Positions 34,666-44,174 of a DNA stretch of 49,439 nt are shown in pieces (position 1 is the first letter of the stretch; each line of letters opens with the position of its first letter). The stretch is from Bacteroidaceae bacterium (GTDB lineage Bacteria > Bacteroidota > Bacteroidia > Bacteroidales > Bacteroidaceae), in the NCBI GenBank assembly GCA_024401115.1, contig JAKSLP010000018.1:1-49439 (forward strand), in the 5' to 3' direction. The translations under genes and the position numbers were made by a program. The notes beneath the pieces were generated by a model. The model searched no databases and had not been told where the DNA came from. It saw nothing but the letters and a program-made list of their open reading frames with translations.

Positions 34666-35421
34666 TTATAAATCGATAATTACTTCTACAGGACAGTGAT
34701 CCGAACCGAAAACATCAGTATGGATATGAGCACCTTGCAGTTTAGCATCCAGTGATTTAGAAGTTAGGAAGTAATCAATGCGCCAACCGGCATTCTTCTG
34801 GCGTGCCTGGAAGCGGTAGCTCCACCAGCTGTAGATGTCTTTCTGGTCAGGATAGAAGAAACGGAATGTATCGGTAAAACCTGAATCCAATAGGGTAGTC
34901 ATCTTTTCGCGTTCCTGATCGGTGAAACCGGCATTCATGCGATTGGTCTTTGGGTTCTTCAGATCGATTTCCTGATGAGCCACATTCAAGTCACCACATA
35001 CGATAACAGGTTTGTTCTCATTCAGTTTCAGCAGATAGGCACGGAAATCATCCTCCCATACCATGCGGTAATCCAGTCGTTTCAGCCCATCCTGAGAGTT
35101 AGGCGTATAGCAAGTTACCAGATAGAAGTTTTCCATCTCCAGCGTGATGACACGTCCTTCGTGGTCATTCTCCTCAATACCCAAACCGTAGGTCACATTC
35201 AGTGGTTGGTAACGGGTGAAGATAGCGGTACCCGAATATCCCTTCTTCTCCGCATAGTTCCAATAGGAAGTATAGCCCGGAAATTGCAGATCCAACTGTC
35301 CTTCCTGCATTTTGGTTTCCTGAAGGCAGAAGAAATCGGCATCCAGACGCTCAAAACTTTCTCTAAAACCCTTATCGCAACAGGCACGAATGCCATTCAC
35401 ATTCCATGAAATCAGTTTCAT
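34666..35421 (-). CDS. xth: Exodeoxyribonuclease III / AP endonuclease
   Basis: A 251-residue base-excision repair nuclease. Motifs in order: LISWNVNGIRA, CLQETK, YSGTAIFTR, CGDLNVAH, WRIDYFLTS and the catalytic SDHCPV, all intact. The start at 35421 (MKLISWNVNG) is the family start; an in-frame extension to 35448 would overlap the -7 element at 35446-35453. It acts at abasic sites and blocked 3' ends. Confidence 0.96.
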   Translation of the reverse strand: MKLISWNVNGIRACCDKGFRESFERLDADFFCLQETKMQEGQLDLQFPGYTSYWNYAEKKGYSGTAIFTRYQPLNVTYGLGIEENDHEGRVITLEMENFYLVTCYTPNSQDGLKRLDYRMVWEDDFRAYLLKLNENKPVIVCGDLNVAHQEIDLKNPKTNRMNAGFTDQEREKMTTLLDSGFTDTFRFFYPDQKDIYSWWSYRFQARQKNAGWRIDYFLTSKSLDAKLQGAHIHTDVFGSDHCPVEVIIDL

Positions 35422-35445
35422 TGTCTTTTTATTTAATTTTGTGTA

Positions 35446-35453
35446 CAAAATTA
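35446..35453 (-). promoter_or_regulatory. -7 promoter element of xth
   Basis: TAATTTTG on the minus strand, 25 bases before the xth start. The nearby plus-strand TAATTTTG at 35434-35441 makes this spot nearly palindromic, but no plus-strand gene follows. Confidence 0.45.
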
Positions 35454-35507
35454 ATCATTTTCTGTGAATTAAGCAAACAGATAGAAGTCCTGTGGGCAGA
35501 GGAACGA

Positions 35508-36602
35508 TTAAAATGTAATGACTGAAAACGGTAATTCATTCACCTTTTCCACAATCCAAAACTGGACCTCAAACAGATAGTGCAGGGGAGTGGCAAGAAC
35601 GAAACACCCTTGCGGAAAAATGAGTGCCATCATCAGCAGCGCTACACCTATATATAATGTAAGCGGTAAAAGTACGGGTGTGATAAGCAAGTTGGCGATT
35701 AGGAAATAGGTAGGGAACGTGCCAAAATAATATAAGGTGAGGGGTAGTACTCCGATTTGTGCCGAGATGCATACCCAAAACCATTGTTGCGGAGTCCGGG
35801 AATAATTGTCGTTATACCGCCATGACGGTTGGAAGAATAGGATGGAAGTAACGGCACAGAAAGATAATTGAAAACCCACATCCGTCAGGTTGCGTGGATT
35901 GTAACTCACAAGAATAAGAAAAGCCAACATCACCACATCCAGATTGAAGGTATGTTGTTTGCTGTATGGATTAACCCACCAGATGGTTAGCATCAGCGCT
36001 GCACGTACAGCAGACACAGGAAAACCTACGATACCGATGTAACTCCAAAGCAGCAAAAGATGCCATACTTTACGGAAAGGTACAAACGGTGGAACGATAT
36101 GCCTTACCAGCACGGCAATCATACCGACATGCAGTCCCGATAGTGCCAGCACATGACTGATTCCCGAATTCCGGAATGCGTCTTTTACTCCAGGGTCCAT
36201 TTGAGTTTTATCTCCCAACAGTAAAGCGGAAAGTAATTGCTCCTCCTGTGGCGCAACACCGCAACGCTGCAACGCCTGTTTCAGTTGGTTGTGTATGGAA
36301 GAAAACCCATCCCATTGCCATACTGGCACATCACGATAGCATAGCATAAAGCCAAATACCCCTAACCCCATGAAAATCAACACGGAGAAAAACAGATGCA
36401 ATATTCCATTCCGGGGATGAAACTGCAAGAGAATATGGCAAATAACGAGGGCCACTGCTATTCCTAACAACAGCCCTTTACAAAACAGGAGGTGACTGAA
36501 TCCTGAGCCTTGTGCCCAGAGTCCAGCCACCTCGCCGGTTGTAAGTGGTATCAGAATTCGGAAAAGCGGCGATTGCCACAATTCCCAATATTCTTTGTTC
36601 AA
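35508..36602 (-). CDS. comEC: Short ComEC/Rec2-family competence protein
   Basis: About 364 residues with roughly nine or ten membrane segments. The Competence domain is recognised by VKDAFRNSGISHVLALSGLH and GFPVSAVRAALM. Two parts of full-length ComEC are missing: the extracellular OB-fold (only about 70 residues lie between the third membrane segment and LALSGLHVG), and the C-terminal metallo-beta-lactamase-like domain. ComEC forms the channel for DNA uptake. The start was set at TTG 36602, one base after the M28 stop, since no ATG or GTG fits without a long overlap (the frame opens back to 36659). It is the last gene of the M28 operon. Confidence 0.75.
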   Translation of the reverse strand: MNKEYWELWQSPLFRILIPLTTGEVAGLWAQGSGFSHLLFCKGLLLGIAVALVICHILLQFHPRNGILHLFFSVLIFMGLGVFGFMLCYRDVPVWQWDGFSSIHNQLKQALQRCGVAPQEEQLLSALLLGDKTQMDPGVKDAFRNSGISHVLALSGLHVGMIAVLVRHIVPPFVPFRKVWHLLLLWSYIGIVGFPVSAVRAALMLTIWWVNPYSKQHTFNLDVVMLAFLILVSYNPRNLTDVGFQLSFCAVTSILFFQPSWRYNDNYSRTPQQWFWVCISAQIGVLPLTLYYFGTFPTYFLIANLLITPVLLPLTLYIGVALLMMALIFPQGCFVLATPLHYLFEVQFWIVEKVNELPFSVITF

Positions 36603-36603
36603 A

Positions 36604-38169
36604 TTAACGCAATGCAGGAGTTGCCTTTGGATAACCAGGCTTGAATGGAACGCGACCACTATCCTGTGCTGCGCTCAGTGCCAACCATGCGGTGATGGCA
36701 GCATCAATCTTCAAGTCATCCAATGACAGACGCTCGTAGGTATCCATGTTGGTGTGATAGGTACGGTCGTACTCCAACTCATCCTGGATGAACTGGAATG
36801 CTGGCAAACCCTGACGATCGAATGTTACGTGGTCGGTAGAACCGGTCTGACGTGGAGACAGGGTCTTGAAGCCCAGTGACTCGATAGCCTTACCCCATGT
36901 TGAGAAATAAGGTACTGCACCGTCGTTCTGCTCCAGGTAGATACCACGGAAACGACCAGAACCGTTATCCATGTTCAAGTAAAGAGCGAACTTATCGTAA
37001 CCTGCCAACTTCTTGTTACCGTCCCACAGGTAGTTCTGCAAGTAACCGCGTGAACCGTACAGACCCTGCTCCTCACCGCCCCACAGAGCGATACGGATGG
37101 TACGCTTTGGACTGATACCCAGAGCCTTGATGATACGCATAGCCTCCATCATAACGATACAACCTGATGAGTTGTCAGCACCACCGGTACCGCCATGCCA
37201 TGAATCCAAGTGTGCACCGATCAGGACTACCTCGTCCTTCAACTTAGGATCGGTACCAGGAATCTCAGCTACTACGTTGTTGATCTGACCGTTGTTGGTG
37301 AACTCATTCTTCAGGTCCAACTCCATCTCAACCTTCTCACCGCGCTTCAACAGACGTGCCATACGACCACCGTCCTCCAAAGGCAGTACGATTTCTGGCA
37401 GTGGCTCTGGATCACCCATCTTGTAATTTACACCGGTACCGTTGGTTACGTTGAAAGTACCACGGGTAGTGATAACACACAGAGCGCCCTCTTCCTTAGC
37501 CATCTTGCTGAAGTTAGCCTGAACCTCACGCTGCTTCATCATCTGCTCACGGCTTGGCTGTGCTGCTGGAGCTGCACCTGCCTGTACACGACGGTAGTTG
37601 TGACGACCTGGACGTGAATCGGTAGCAAATGTCTCCAACTCCTCATCGGTCCAACGGAATGCCAATGGATCGAAGCTTACCTTATAAGTCTGAGTTACAG
37701 GCATCAGGACAATCTTACCTGCCAACTTGCCCTTGTACTTCTGCAAGTCTGCATCGGTAGCCATCTGCTCTACGTATACTACCTCACCCTTTACCAAACC
37801 CTTGGTGCTGCCTGACCAAGCCTTTGGATTTGCAGCGAAACTGCAGTAGTATGGAGTAGTCATGGCAACGTAATTCTTTACGTTATCCCAACCACCCTTG
37901 GTGAAATCGGTAGCCTTCTCAGCGCGTGGGTTTGATAAACCCAGCTCGCCCAGCTTCTTAACAACCAGCTGCTCAGAACGCAACTTACCCTGAGATGCAG
38001 CCAAACGAGGACCCAGTCCATCAGTCATGTACTCTGACAGATCATCGATCTGTGAGTTTGCAAATGCTTCAGCCTTCAAACGGAATGCCAACTCATCAGA
38101 AAGAGCGGTCTGTGCATTCATCTGTGAAGCAAATGCGAATGCCATTGCGGCAACAAAAATTTTCTTCAT
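36604..38169 (-). CDS. M28 family metallopeptidase, third tandem copy
   Basis: A 521-residue exported peptidase (signal peptide MKKIFVAAMAFAFASQMNAQ). A PA-type insertion domain is followed by the M28 zinc core: GAHLDSWHG, GADNSSGC, WGGEEQGLYG, NMDNGSG and GSTDHVTF carry the two-zinc ligands and the catalytic Glu. It is the most divergent of the three copies, mainly around residues 180-215, where an alanine/proline-rich segment (AGAAPAAQPSREQ) replaces the shorter loop of the others. It most resembles carboxypeptidase Q-type M28 enzymes. The start at 38169 is set by the signal peptide. Gap to copy two: 22 bases. Confidence 0.9.
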   Translation of the reverse strand: MKKIFVAAMAFAFASQMNAQTALSDELAFRLKAEAFANSQIDDLSEYMTDGLGPRLAASQGKLRSEQLVVKKLGELGLSNPRAEKATDFTKGGWDNVKNYVAMTTPYYCSFAANPKAWSGSTKGLVKGEVVYVEQMATDADLQKYKGKLAGKIVLMPVTQTYKVSFDPLAFRWTDEELETFATDSRPGRHNYRRVQAGAAPAAQPSREQMMKQREVQANFSKMAKEEGALCVITTRGTFNVTNGTGVNYKMGDPEPLPEIVLPLEDGGRMARLLKRGEKVEMELDLKNEFTNNGQINNVVAEIPGTDPKLKDEVVLIGAHLDSWHGGTGGADNSSGCIVMMEAMRIIKALGISPKRTIRIALWGGEEQGLYGSRGYLQNYLWDGNKKLAGYDKFALYLNMDNGSGRFRGIYLEQNDGAVPYFSTWGKAIESLGFKTLSPRQTGSTDHVTFDRQGLPAFQFIQDELEYDRTYHTNMDTYERLSLDDLKIDAAITAWLALSAAQDSGRVPFKPGYPKATPALR

Positions 38170-38191
38170 ACTATATTTAAAATAATGCAAA

Positions 38192-39745
38192 TTAATACAT
38201 TGGTTTAGTACCCTTCTTTGGATAGCCTGGCTTTACAGGAATGCGACCATTGTCGTTAGCTGCATTCAGAGCCAACCATGCTGTCATGGCAGCGTCAATC
38301 TTCAGGTCATCCAGTGACAGACGCTCGTAGGTATCCATGTTGGTGTGATAGGTACGGTCGTACTCCAGATCATCCTGAATGAACTGGTATGCTGGCAAAC
38401 CAATCTGATCGAAGGTTACGTGGTCGGTAGAACCGGTCTTACGCAGAGTCAGGGTCTTGAAGCCCAGTGACTCGATTGCCTTACCCCAAGTCTTGAAGTA
38501 TGGAACTGCCAAATCGTTCTGCTCCAGGTAGATACCACGGAAGCGACCTGAACCGTTATCCATGTTCAGATACAGTGCGAAGTTGTCATAGCCAGGCAAC
38601 TTCTTATCCTCCTTGTAGGTGTACAAGTTGTTCTCCAGGTAACCGCGTGAACCGTACAGACCCTGCTCTTCGCCACCCCACAGTGCGATGCGGATGGTAC
38701 GGCGAGGATTGATACCTGCTGCCTTGATGATACGCAGAGCCTCCATCATAACGATACAGCCTGATGAGTTGTCAGCACCACCGGTACCACCGTGCCATGA
38801 ATCCAGGTGAGCACCAATCAGCACTACCTCGTTCTTCAACTTAGGATCGGTACCAGGAATCTCAGCTACTACGTTGTTAATCTGTCCGTTCTTGCTGAAT
38901 ACGTTCTTCACATCCAGCTCCATCTCTACCTTCTCACCACGCTTCAGCAGACGCGCCATACGTCCACCGTCCTCCAGTGGAAGAGTGATTTCTGGGGTTG
39001 GCTCTGGATCACCCATCTTGTAGTTTACACCGCTACCGCTGGTTACATTGAATGTACCGCTGGTACGGATTACTGCCAGGGCGCCTTCGCTCTTGATCAT
39101 CTCAGTCAGCTTATTCTGCAACTGGCGCATCTTCATGTAAGCAGAGATATCGAAGTTGCGACGACCACCGCCACGGGTTACGTCAGCACGGCTATCCAGC
39201 TCCATTTCTGCCAACTGCTCATCAGTCAGACGTGATGCCAATGGATCAAAAGAAATCTGATAGGTCTGAGTTACAGGCAGTAACACAATCTTACCTGCAC
39301 ACTTTCCCTTATACTTTTCGATGTCAGCCTCGCTGTTCAGAGCGTCGATATACATCACTTCGCCCTTTACCAGACCGTTGGTACTGCCTGACCATGCACG
39401 TGGGTTGGCAGCGAAACTGCAATAATAAGGAGCAGTCATCGCTACATAGTTCTTCTGGTTATCCCAACCGCCCTTGTCGAAATCGGTAGCACGCTCGATG
39501 CGGGCATTCGACAGGCCCAGCTCGCTCAGTTTCTTAACTACCAGTTCCTCTGAACGCAACTTGCCCTGTGAAGCTGCCAAACGTGGACCCAGCAAGTCGG
39601 TCATGTAAACTGACAACTCATCGATCTGTGAGTTCGAGAAAGCCTCGCTCTTGATGCGAAATGCCAGCTCATCCGATAATGCTGTCTGTGCACTCATCTG
39701 AGAAGCACATACCATTGCCATAGCGGCAATAAACATTTTCTTCAT
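38192..39745 (-). CDS. M28 family metallopeptidase, second tandem copy
   Basis: A 517-residue exported peptidase (MKKMFIAAMAMVCASQMSAQ). All zinc-site motifs are present as in the neighbouring copies (GAHLDSWHG, GADNSSG, GGEEQG, MDNGSG, TDHVTF). By eye most of the sequence is identical to copy one, with differences concentrated near residues 185-215 (RADVTRGGGRRNFDISAYMK). It lies between copies one and three, 22 bases from each, in one transcript. Confidence 0.9.
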   Translation of the reverse strand: MKKMFIAAMAMVCASQMSAQTALSDELAFRIKSEAFSNSQIDELSVYMTDLLGPRLAASQGKLRSEELVVKKLSELGLSNARIERATDFDKGGWDNQKNYVAMTAPYYCSFAANPRAWSGSTNGLVKGEVMYIDALNSEADIEKYKGKCAGKIVLLPVTQTYQISFDPLASRLTDEQLAEMELDSRADVTRGGGRRNFDISAYMKMRQLQNKLTEMIKSEGALAVIRTSGTFNVTSGSGVNYKMGDPEPTPEITLPLEDGGRMARLLKRGEKVEMELDVKNVFSKNGQINNVVAEIPGTDPKLKNEVVLIGAHLDSWHGGTGGADNSSGCIVMMEALRIIKAAGINPRRTIRIALWGGEEQGLYGSRGYLENNLYTYKEDKKLPGYDNFALYLNMDNGSGRFRGIYLEQNDLAVPYFKTWGKAIESLGFKTLTLRKTGSTDHVTFDQIGLPAYQFIQDDLEYDRTYHTNMDTYERLSLDDLKIDAAMTAWLALNAANDNGRIPVKPGYPKKGTKPMY

Positions 39746-39767
39746 GTTGATTTATTTTAAATAAGAA

Positions 39768-41321
39768 TTAATACAAAGGTTTGGTGCCCTTCTTTGGCAG
39801 ACCTGGCTTGAATGGTACACGGGCATCATCCTGTGCAGCACTCAGTGCCAGCCATGCTACCATGGCAGCGTCAATCTTCAGGTCATCCAGTGACAGGCGC
39901 TCGTAGGTATCCATGTTGGTGTGATAGGTACGGCTGTACTCCAGACGGTCCTGAATGAACTGATATGCAGGCAAACCAATCTGATCGAAGGTTACGTGGT
40001 CGGTAGAACCGGTCTTGCGCAACGATACGGTCTTGAAGCCCAGTGACTCGATAGCCTTACCCCAGGTCTTGAAGTATGGTACTGCCAAGTCGTTCTGCTC
40101 CAGGTAGATACCACGGAAACGACCCGAACCGTTATCCATATTCAGATACAGCGCAAAGTTGTCATAGCCAGGCAACTTCTTATCCTTGTCATAGGTGTAC
40201 AGGTTGTTCTCCAGGTAACCGCGGGAACCGTACAGACCCTGCTCTTCGCCACCCCACAATGCTACGCGAATGGTGCGGCGAGGACTGATTCCCAGTGCCT
40301 TGATGATGCGCAGTGCCTCCATCATTACCATACAGCCCGATGAGTTGTCAGCACCACCGGTACCGCCATGCCATGAATCCAGGTGAGCACCTACCAGTAC
40401 CACCTCGTTCTTCAACTTAGGATCGGTACCAGGGATTTCTGCTACTACGTTGTTGATCTGTGCATTGTTGGTGAATACGTTCTGTACATCCAGCTCCATC
40501 TCCACCTTCTCGCCACGCTTCAGCAGACGTGCCATACGTCCACCGTCCTCCAGTGGAAGAGTGATTTCAGGCAGTGGCTCTGGATCGCCAATCTTATAGT
40601 TTACGCCGTTACCGCTGGTTACGTTAAAGGTACCGCTGGTGCGGATTACTGCCAGCGCGCCTTCGCTCTTTACCATGGCGGTAAACTTGTTCTGAACCTC
40701 GCGCAACTTCATCATAGCTGCACGGTCGTATGCTGGACGTGCGGCACCGCCGGTAACAGCAGCACGACTGTCCAGTTCCATTTCTGCCAACTGCTCGTCA
40801 GTCAGACGGGTAGCCAGAGGAGCGAATGAAATCTGATAGGTCTGGGTAACAGGCAGCAGCACAATCTTACCTGCCAGCTTGCCCTTATATTTCTCGATGT
40901 CTGCCTCGCTGTTCAGCGCATCTACATATACTACTTCACCCTTTACCATGCCCTTGGTGCTGCCTGACCATGCACGTGGATTGGCAGCAAAGCTGCAGTA
41001 GTAAGGAGCAGTCATTGCTACATAGTTCTTGGTGTTGTCCCAACCGCCCTTGTTAAAGTCGGTGGCACGCTCGATACGGGCATTCGACAGACCCATCTCA
41101 GTCATCTTCTTGGCAACCAGTTCCTCAGAACGCAACTTGCCCTGAGATGCTGCCAAACGTGGACCTAACAAGTCGGTCATGTACTCTGCCAGTTCATCAA
41201 TGGTGGAATTTGCAAAAGCCTCATTCTTGATCTTGAATGCCAGCTCGTCAGAAAGTGCAGTCTGTGCACTCATCTGCGAGGCACAAGCCATTGCCATTGC
41301 GGCAATAAACAATTTTTTCAT
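39768..41321 (-). CDS. M28 family metallopeptidase, first tandem copy
   Basis: A 517-residue exported peptidase (MKKLFIAAMAMACASQMSAQ), promoter-proximal in the array. Probable zinc and catalytic residues are H313, D325, E359/E360, D396 and H442 in the M28 motifs. It removes terminal amino acids or dipeptides from peptides in the periplasm or outside, by family. A promoter element lies at 41355-41362. The whole open array ends in comEC. Confidence 0.92.
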   Translation of the reverse strand: MKKLFIAAMAMACASQMSAQTALSDELAFKIKNEAFANSTIDELAEYMTDLLGPRLAASQGKLRSEELVAKKMTEMGLSNARIERATDFNKGGWDNTKNYVAMTAPYYCSFAANPRAWSGSTKGMVKGEVVYVDALNSEADIEKYKGKLAGKIVLLPVTQTYQISFAPLATRLTDEQLAEMELDSRAAVTGGAARPAYDRAAMMKLREVQNKFTAMVKSEGALAVIRTSGTFNVTSGNGVNYKIGDPEPLPEITLPLEDGGRMARLLKRGEKVEMELDVQNVFTNNAQINNVVAEIPGTDPKLKNEVVLVGAHLDSWHGGTGGADNSSGCMVMMEALRIIKALGISPRRTIRVALWGGEEQGLYGSRGYLENNLYTYDKDKKLPGYDNFALYLNMDNGSGRFRGIYLEQNDLAVPYFKTWGKAIESLGFKTVSLRKTGSTDHVTFDQIGLPAYQFIQDRLEYSRTYHTNMDTYERLSLDDLKIDAAMVAWLALSAAQDDARVPFKPGLPKKGTKPLY

Positions 41322-41354
41322 ACTCTCTTATTAATAATATGTGTTAACGAGGCG

Positions 41355-41362
41355 CAAAGTTA
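41355..41362 (-). promoter_or_regulatory. -7 promoter element of the M28-comEC operon
   Basis: TAACTTTG on the minus strand, 33 bases upstream of the first M28 ATG. Confidence 0.5.
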
Positions 41363-41437
41363 CTCATTTTATTCTGTTTTGTTGACTAAATCCTTAAAAA
41401 ATGTGCACGTTTACAACCGAAAAAATGGTGTATTTTC

Positions 41438-41520
41438 GCATACTAAATATTTAATGAATATATATTTGTTTTATATACCTTTGCTGCTGCTCAAGAGGCA
41501 TTTTGTTTACTGCATACTAA
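41438..41520 (+). promoter_or_regulatory. Direct repeat and possible second promoter upstream of the tolC-family gene
   Basis: GCATACTAA occurs at 41438-41446 and again at 41512-41520, 74 bases apart. Between them TACCTTTG at 41476-41483 fits a -7 element but has no TTTG at the right distance. The stretch 41322-41692 otherwise holds no recognisable gene; the frame of the tolC-family gene stays open back to 41552 with a short CPNCP-containing N-terminus that looks non-coding. Confidence 0.3.
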
Positions 41521-41635
41521 GCGTTTTAGAGGAGAGGTAAAGACCCTTAAAGTGCTTATGAACAATATACAGGAGCACCAGACTTGTCCGAATTGTCCTA
41601 TTGTACCTCTTTTTATGCCTCTTGGTAGCTTTTTT

Positions 41636-41666
41636 TTTGTCTATTGCACCGAATTAGCTATTTTTG
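41636..41666 (+). promoter_or_regulatory. Complete promoter of the export operon
   Basis: TTTG at 41636-41639 and TATTTTTG at 41659-41666 with exactly 19 bases between them. The ATG at 41693 follows 26 bases later. This fixes the start of the tolC-family gene. Confidence 0.65.
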
Positions 41667-41692
41667 CAAGGATTATTAAATTAGTGAAAAGA

Positions 41693-43180
41693 ATGAGAAG
41701 AACTATACTCTTTTCGGCTTTTTTACTCTTTATGTTGCCGCTTTCTGCCCAGCAGACATTGTCGTTAGACAGTTGCCGTGCCATGGCGCTGAGAAATAAT
41801 AAACAGCTCAGTGTCAGCAAACTGAAACAGGAGGCTGCCATGAATGTACGAAAAGCCGCTCGTACGCATTATCTTCCTAAGGTGGATGCCTTGGGCGGAT
41901 ATGAGTATTTCAGCAAGGAGGTTTCCCTGCTGAATAATGATCAGAAATTTGCCCTGAACAATATGGGCACCACTGCCGCTACTGGCATTACCACTAAAGC
42001 AACGGACATTCTTACCGGATTGGCATCGAAGGGTATCATTTCTCCACAAACCGCTAAGCAGTTGGGTGGAGTCCTGGGTCAACTTGCGGAACCATTAGCT
42101 GAAGCGGGAAATGCTTTGGGTCAGGAAGTTACCGATGCGTTCCACACCAATACGCACAACATATGGGCGGGTTCCGTTATGGTCCGACAGCCTATTTACA
42201 TGGGTGGTGCGCTGACAGCAGCAAACCGCATGGCAGATATTTCCGAGCAGATGGCAGCTACCGAGTATGAGGGTGCTGTGCAGGGCACGCTCTATACCAT
42301 TGATGAGAATTACTGGTTGGTGGTTTCCCTGAAGGAGAAGCTGAAACTGGCACAGAGTTTCCGCGATTTGGTACAGAAACTGGATGATGATGTGCATAAG
42401 CTCATCAACGAGGGCATTGCCACCCGTGCTGCGGGTCTGACGGTGGATGTCAAGGTGAACGAGGCAGATATGGCACTCTCCATGGTAGAGGACGGTTATT
42501 CGCTGGCTAAGATGTTGCTCTGTCAACTTATTGGTTTACCGTTGGATAGTGATATCGTGCTGGCAGATGAGAATAGCGAGTCGCTGTTGCTTAGCGAAAA
42601 TTCTTCCGCTTATGAGAACGTGCAGCCTATCGAGAACCGCAGCGAGTTGAAGTTGCTGCAGCAGGCTATAGAATTAAGCAAGGAAGGCACCAAATTGATT
42701 CGCGCTGCCTACCTGCCACATGTGTTTGCCACCGGTGGTTACATTGTATCTAATCCTAACGTATTCAACGGTTTCCAGAACAAATTCAGCGGTATGTGGA
42801 ATGCCGGCATCACCCTTCAGATTCCGATTTGGAACTGGGGCGAGGGTGTTTACAGAGTCAAAGCAGGTAAGGTGGCAACTACCATCGCACAGGTGGAGAT
42901 GGCAGACATTTCCGAGAAGATAGACTTGCAGGTGGCACAGAGCCGTTTCAAGGTGGATGAAGCTGCCAAGCGTCTGGAGATGAGCATCAAGAACCTTGCC
43001 AATGCCGAGGAGAACTTGCGCTGCGCCAATGTGGGTTTCCGCGAGGGCGTGATGGAATCTACCGAAGTCATGGCTGCTCAGACAGCATGGCAGGCAGCAC
43101 AGGCTGCTAAGATTGATGCAGAAATTGATGTTAAACTGTCCCATGTGAACCTGAAAAAAGCACTGGGTATCTTAAAATAA
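41693..43180 (+). CDS. TolC family outer membrane efflux protein
   Basis: A 495-residue outer membrane protein with a signal peptide (MRRTILFSAFLLFMLPLSAQ), then the typical QTLSLDSCRAMALRNNKQLSVS start of TolC-like channels. Two repeats of long amphipathic helices follow, with glycine- and serine-rich barrel turns (ASKGIISPQTAKQLGG near 120). It forms the exit duct for the export system encoded next, 7 bases downstream. The start 41693 rather than 41552 follows from the promoter and the signal peptide. Confidence 0.92.
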   Translation: MRRTILFSAFLLFMLPLSAQQTLSLDSCRAMALRNNKQLSVSKLKQEAAMNVRKAARTHYLPKVDALGGYEYFSKEVSLLNNDQKFALNNMGTTAATGITTKATDILTGLASKGIISPQTAKQLGGVLGQLAEPLAEAGNALGQEVTDAFHTNTHNIWAGSVMVRQPIYMGGALTAANRMADISEQMAATEYEGAVQGTLYTIDENYWLVVSLKEKLKLAQSFRDLVQKLDDDVHKLINEGIATRAAGLTVDVKVNEADMALSMVEDGYSLAKMLLCQLIGLPLDSDIVLADENSESLLLSENSSAYENVQPIENRSELKLLQQAIELSKEGTKLIRAAYLPHVFATGGYIVSNPNVFNGFQNKFSGMWNAGITLQIPIWNWGEGVYRVKAGKVATTIAQVEMADISEKIDLQVAQSRFKVDEAAKRLEMSIKNLANAEENLRCANVGFREGVMESTEVMAAQTAWQAAQAAKIDAEIDVKLSHVNLKKALGILK

Positions 43181-43187
43181 TATATAT

Positions 43188-44174
43188 ATGTCAGCAAAAC
43201 AACAACATAATAATATCCTGCTTGCCGTATTGGGCTTGGTAGCAGTGATTGTCATCGTGGGACTCATCGGTTTCTTCACCTTGGGTAAGAACGAGGAGAT
43301 TATCCAGGGAACGGTAGAAGTGTCGGAATTTCGTGTCAGTTGCAAACTTCCGGGACGTGTGAGTAAGATTTTGGTAAAGGAGGGCGATATGGTGCATGCC
43401 GGTGACACGCTGGCTATCCTGGAGATTCCTGAGGCTACCGCCCAGCAGAAGGTTGCCGAGGCTACCGAAGGTGCCGTAGCTGCGCTGACTTCCCTGGCAG
43501 ACAAGGGTACCCGTAAGGAACTCATCGAGGGTGCCGAGAAGGTGCTGGATGCTGCCATGGCAGCGAATGAGATTGCTGAGAAGACTTTTCAGCGCATTAC
43601 CAACCTGTTCAACGAGGGTGTGGTAAGTGCACAGCGCCGTGACGAGGCAGAAGCTGCTTTCAAGGCTACCAAGGCTCAGGTGGAAGGTGCTAAGAGTCAG
43701 TTGGAAATGGCAAAGAACGGTGCACGCAACGAGGAGAAGGAGGCTGCTCACAAGCAGGCAGAGGCTGCCAAGAGCGCAGTGGATGTGGTGTCTTCTCTGC
43801 TCAAGGAGACGGTTCAGATTGCTGCTGTGGATGGTGAGGTAGGCGAGATTTATCCAAAGGAAGGCGAGCTGGTGGGCTTGGGTTCCCCAATCATGAGCAT
43901 CAGCATCATGAAGGACATGTGGGGCAGCTTCAATGTCCGCGAGGACCAGTTGCACGGCGTGAAGATTGGCGATACGTTCAAGGCATTCCTGCCTGCATTC
44001 AATCAGGACATCGAGCTGAAGGTTACTCACATCAAGGACGAGGGTACCTATGCCGTATGGAAAGCCACCAAGACCAATGGTCAGTATGATTTGAAGACAT
44101 TTGAGGTTAAGGCTAAGCCTACCCAGAAATTCGACGGTTTGCGTCCGGGTATGAGTCTCATTATCAAGAAGTAA
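43188..44174 (+). CDS. HlyD/EmrA-type periplasmic adaptor
   Basis: A 328-residue membrane fusion protein. One membrane anchor (about 10-32) is followed by a lipoyl/barrel-sandwich half (RVSCKLPGRVSKILVKEGDMV), a long alanine- and lysine-rich coiled coil (about 90-205) and the second lipoyl half with the C-terminal beta barrel. It bridges the inner-membrane permeases and the TolC-like channel. Its stop overlaps the next ATG by one base. Confidence 0.92.
   Translation: MSAKQQHNNILLAVLGLVAVIVIVGLIGFFTLGKNEEIIQGTVEVSEFRVSCKLPGRVSKILVKEGDMVHAGDTLAILEIPEATAQQKVAEATEGAVAALTSLADKGTRKELIEGAEKVLDAAMAANEIAEKTFQRITNLFNEGVVSAQRRDEAEAAFKATKAQVEGAKSQLEMAKNGARNEEKEAAHKQAEAAKSAVDVVSSLLKETVQIAAVDGEVGEIYPKEGELVGLGSPIMSISIMKDMWGSFNVREDQLHGVKIGDTFKAFLPAFNQDIELKVTHIKDEGTYAVWKATKTNGQYDLKTFEVKAKPTQKFDGLRPGMSLIIKK

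Noticed and set aside
41552..41692. N-terminal extension of the tolC-family gene with a CPNCP motif
   Set aside because: A complete promoter (41636-41666) lies inside it and a signal peptide begins at 41693, so the extension is probably untranslated.
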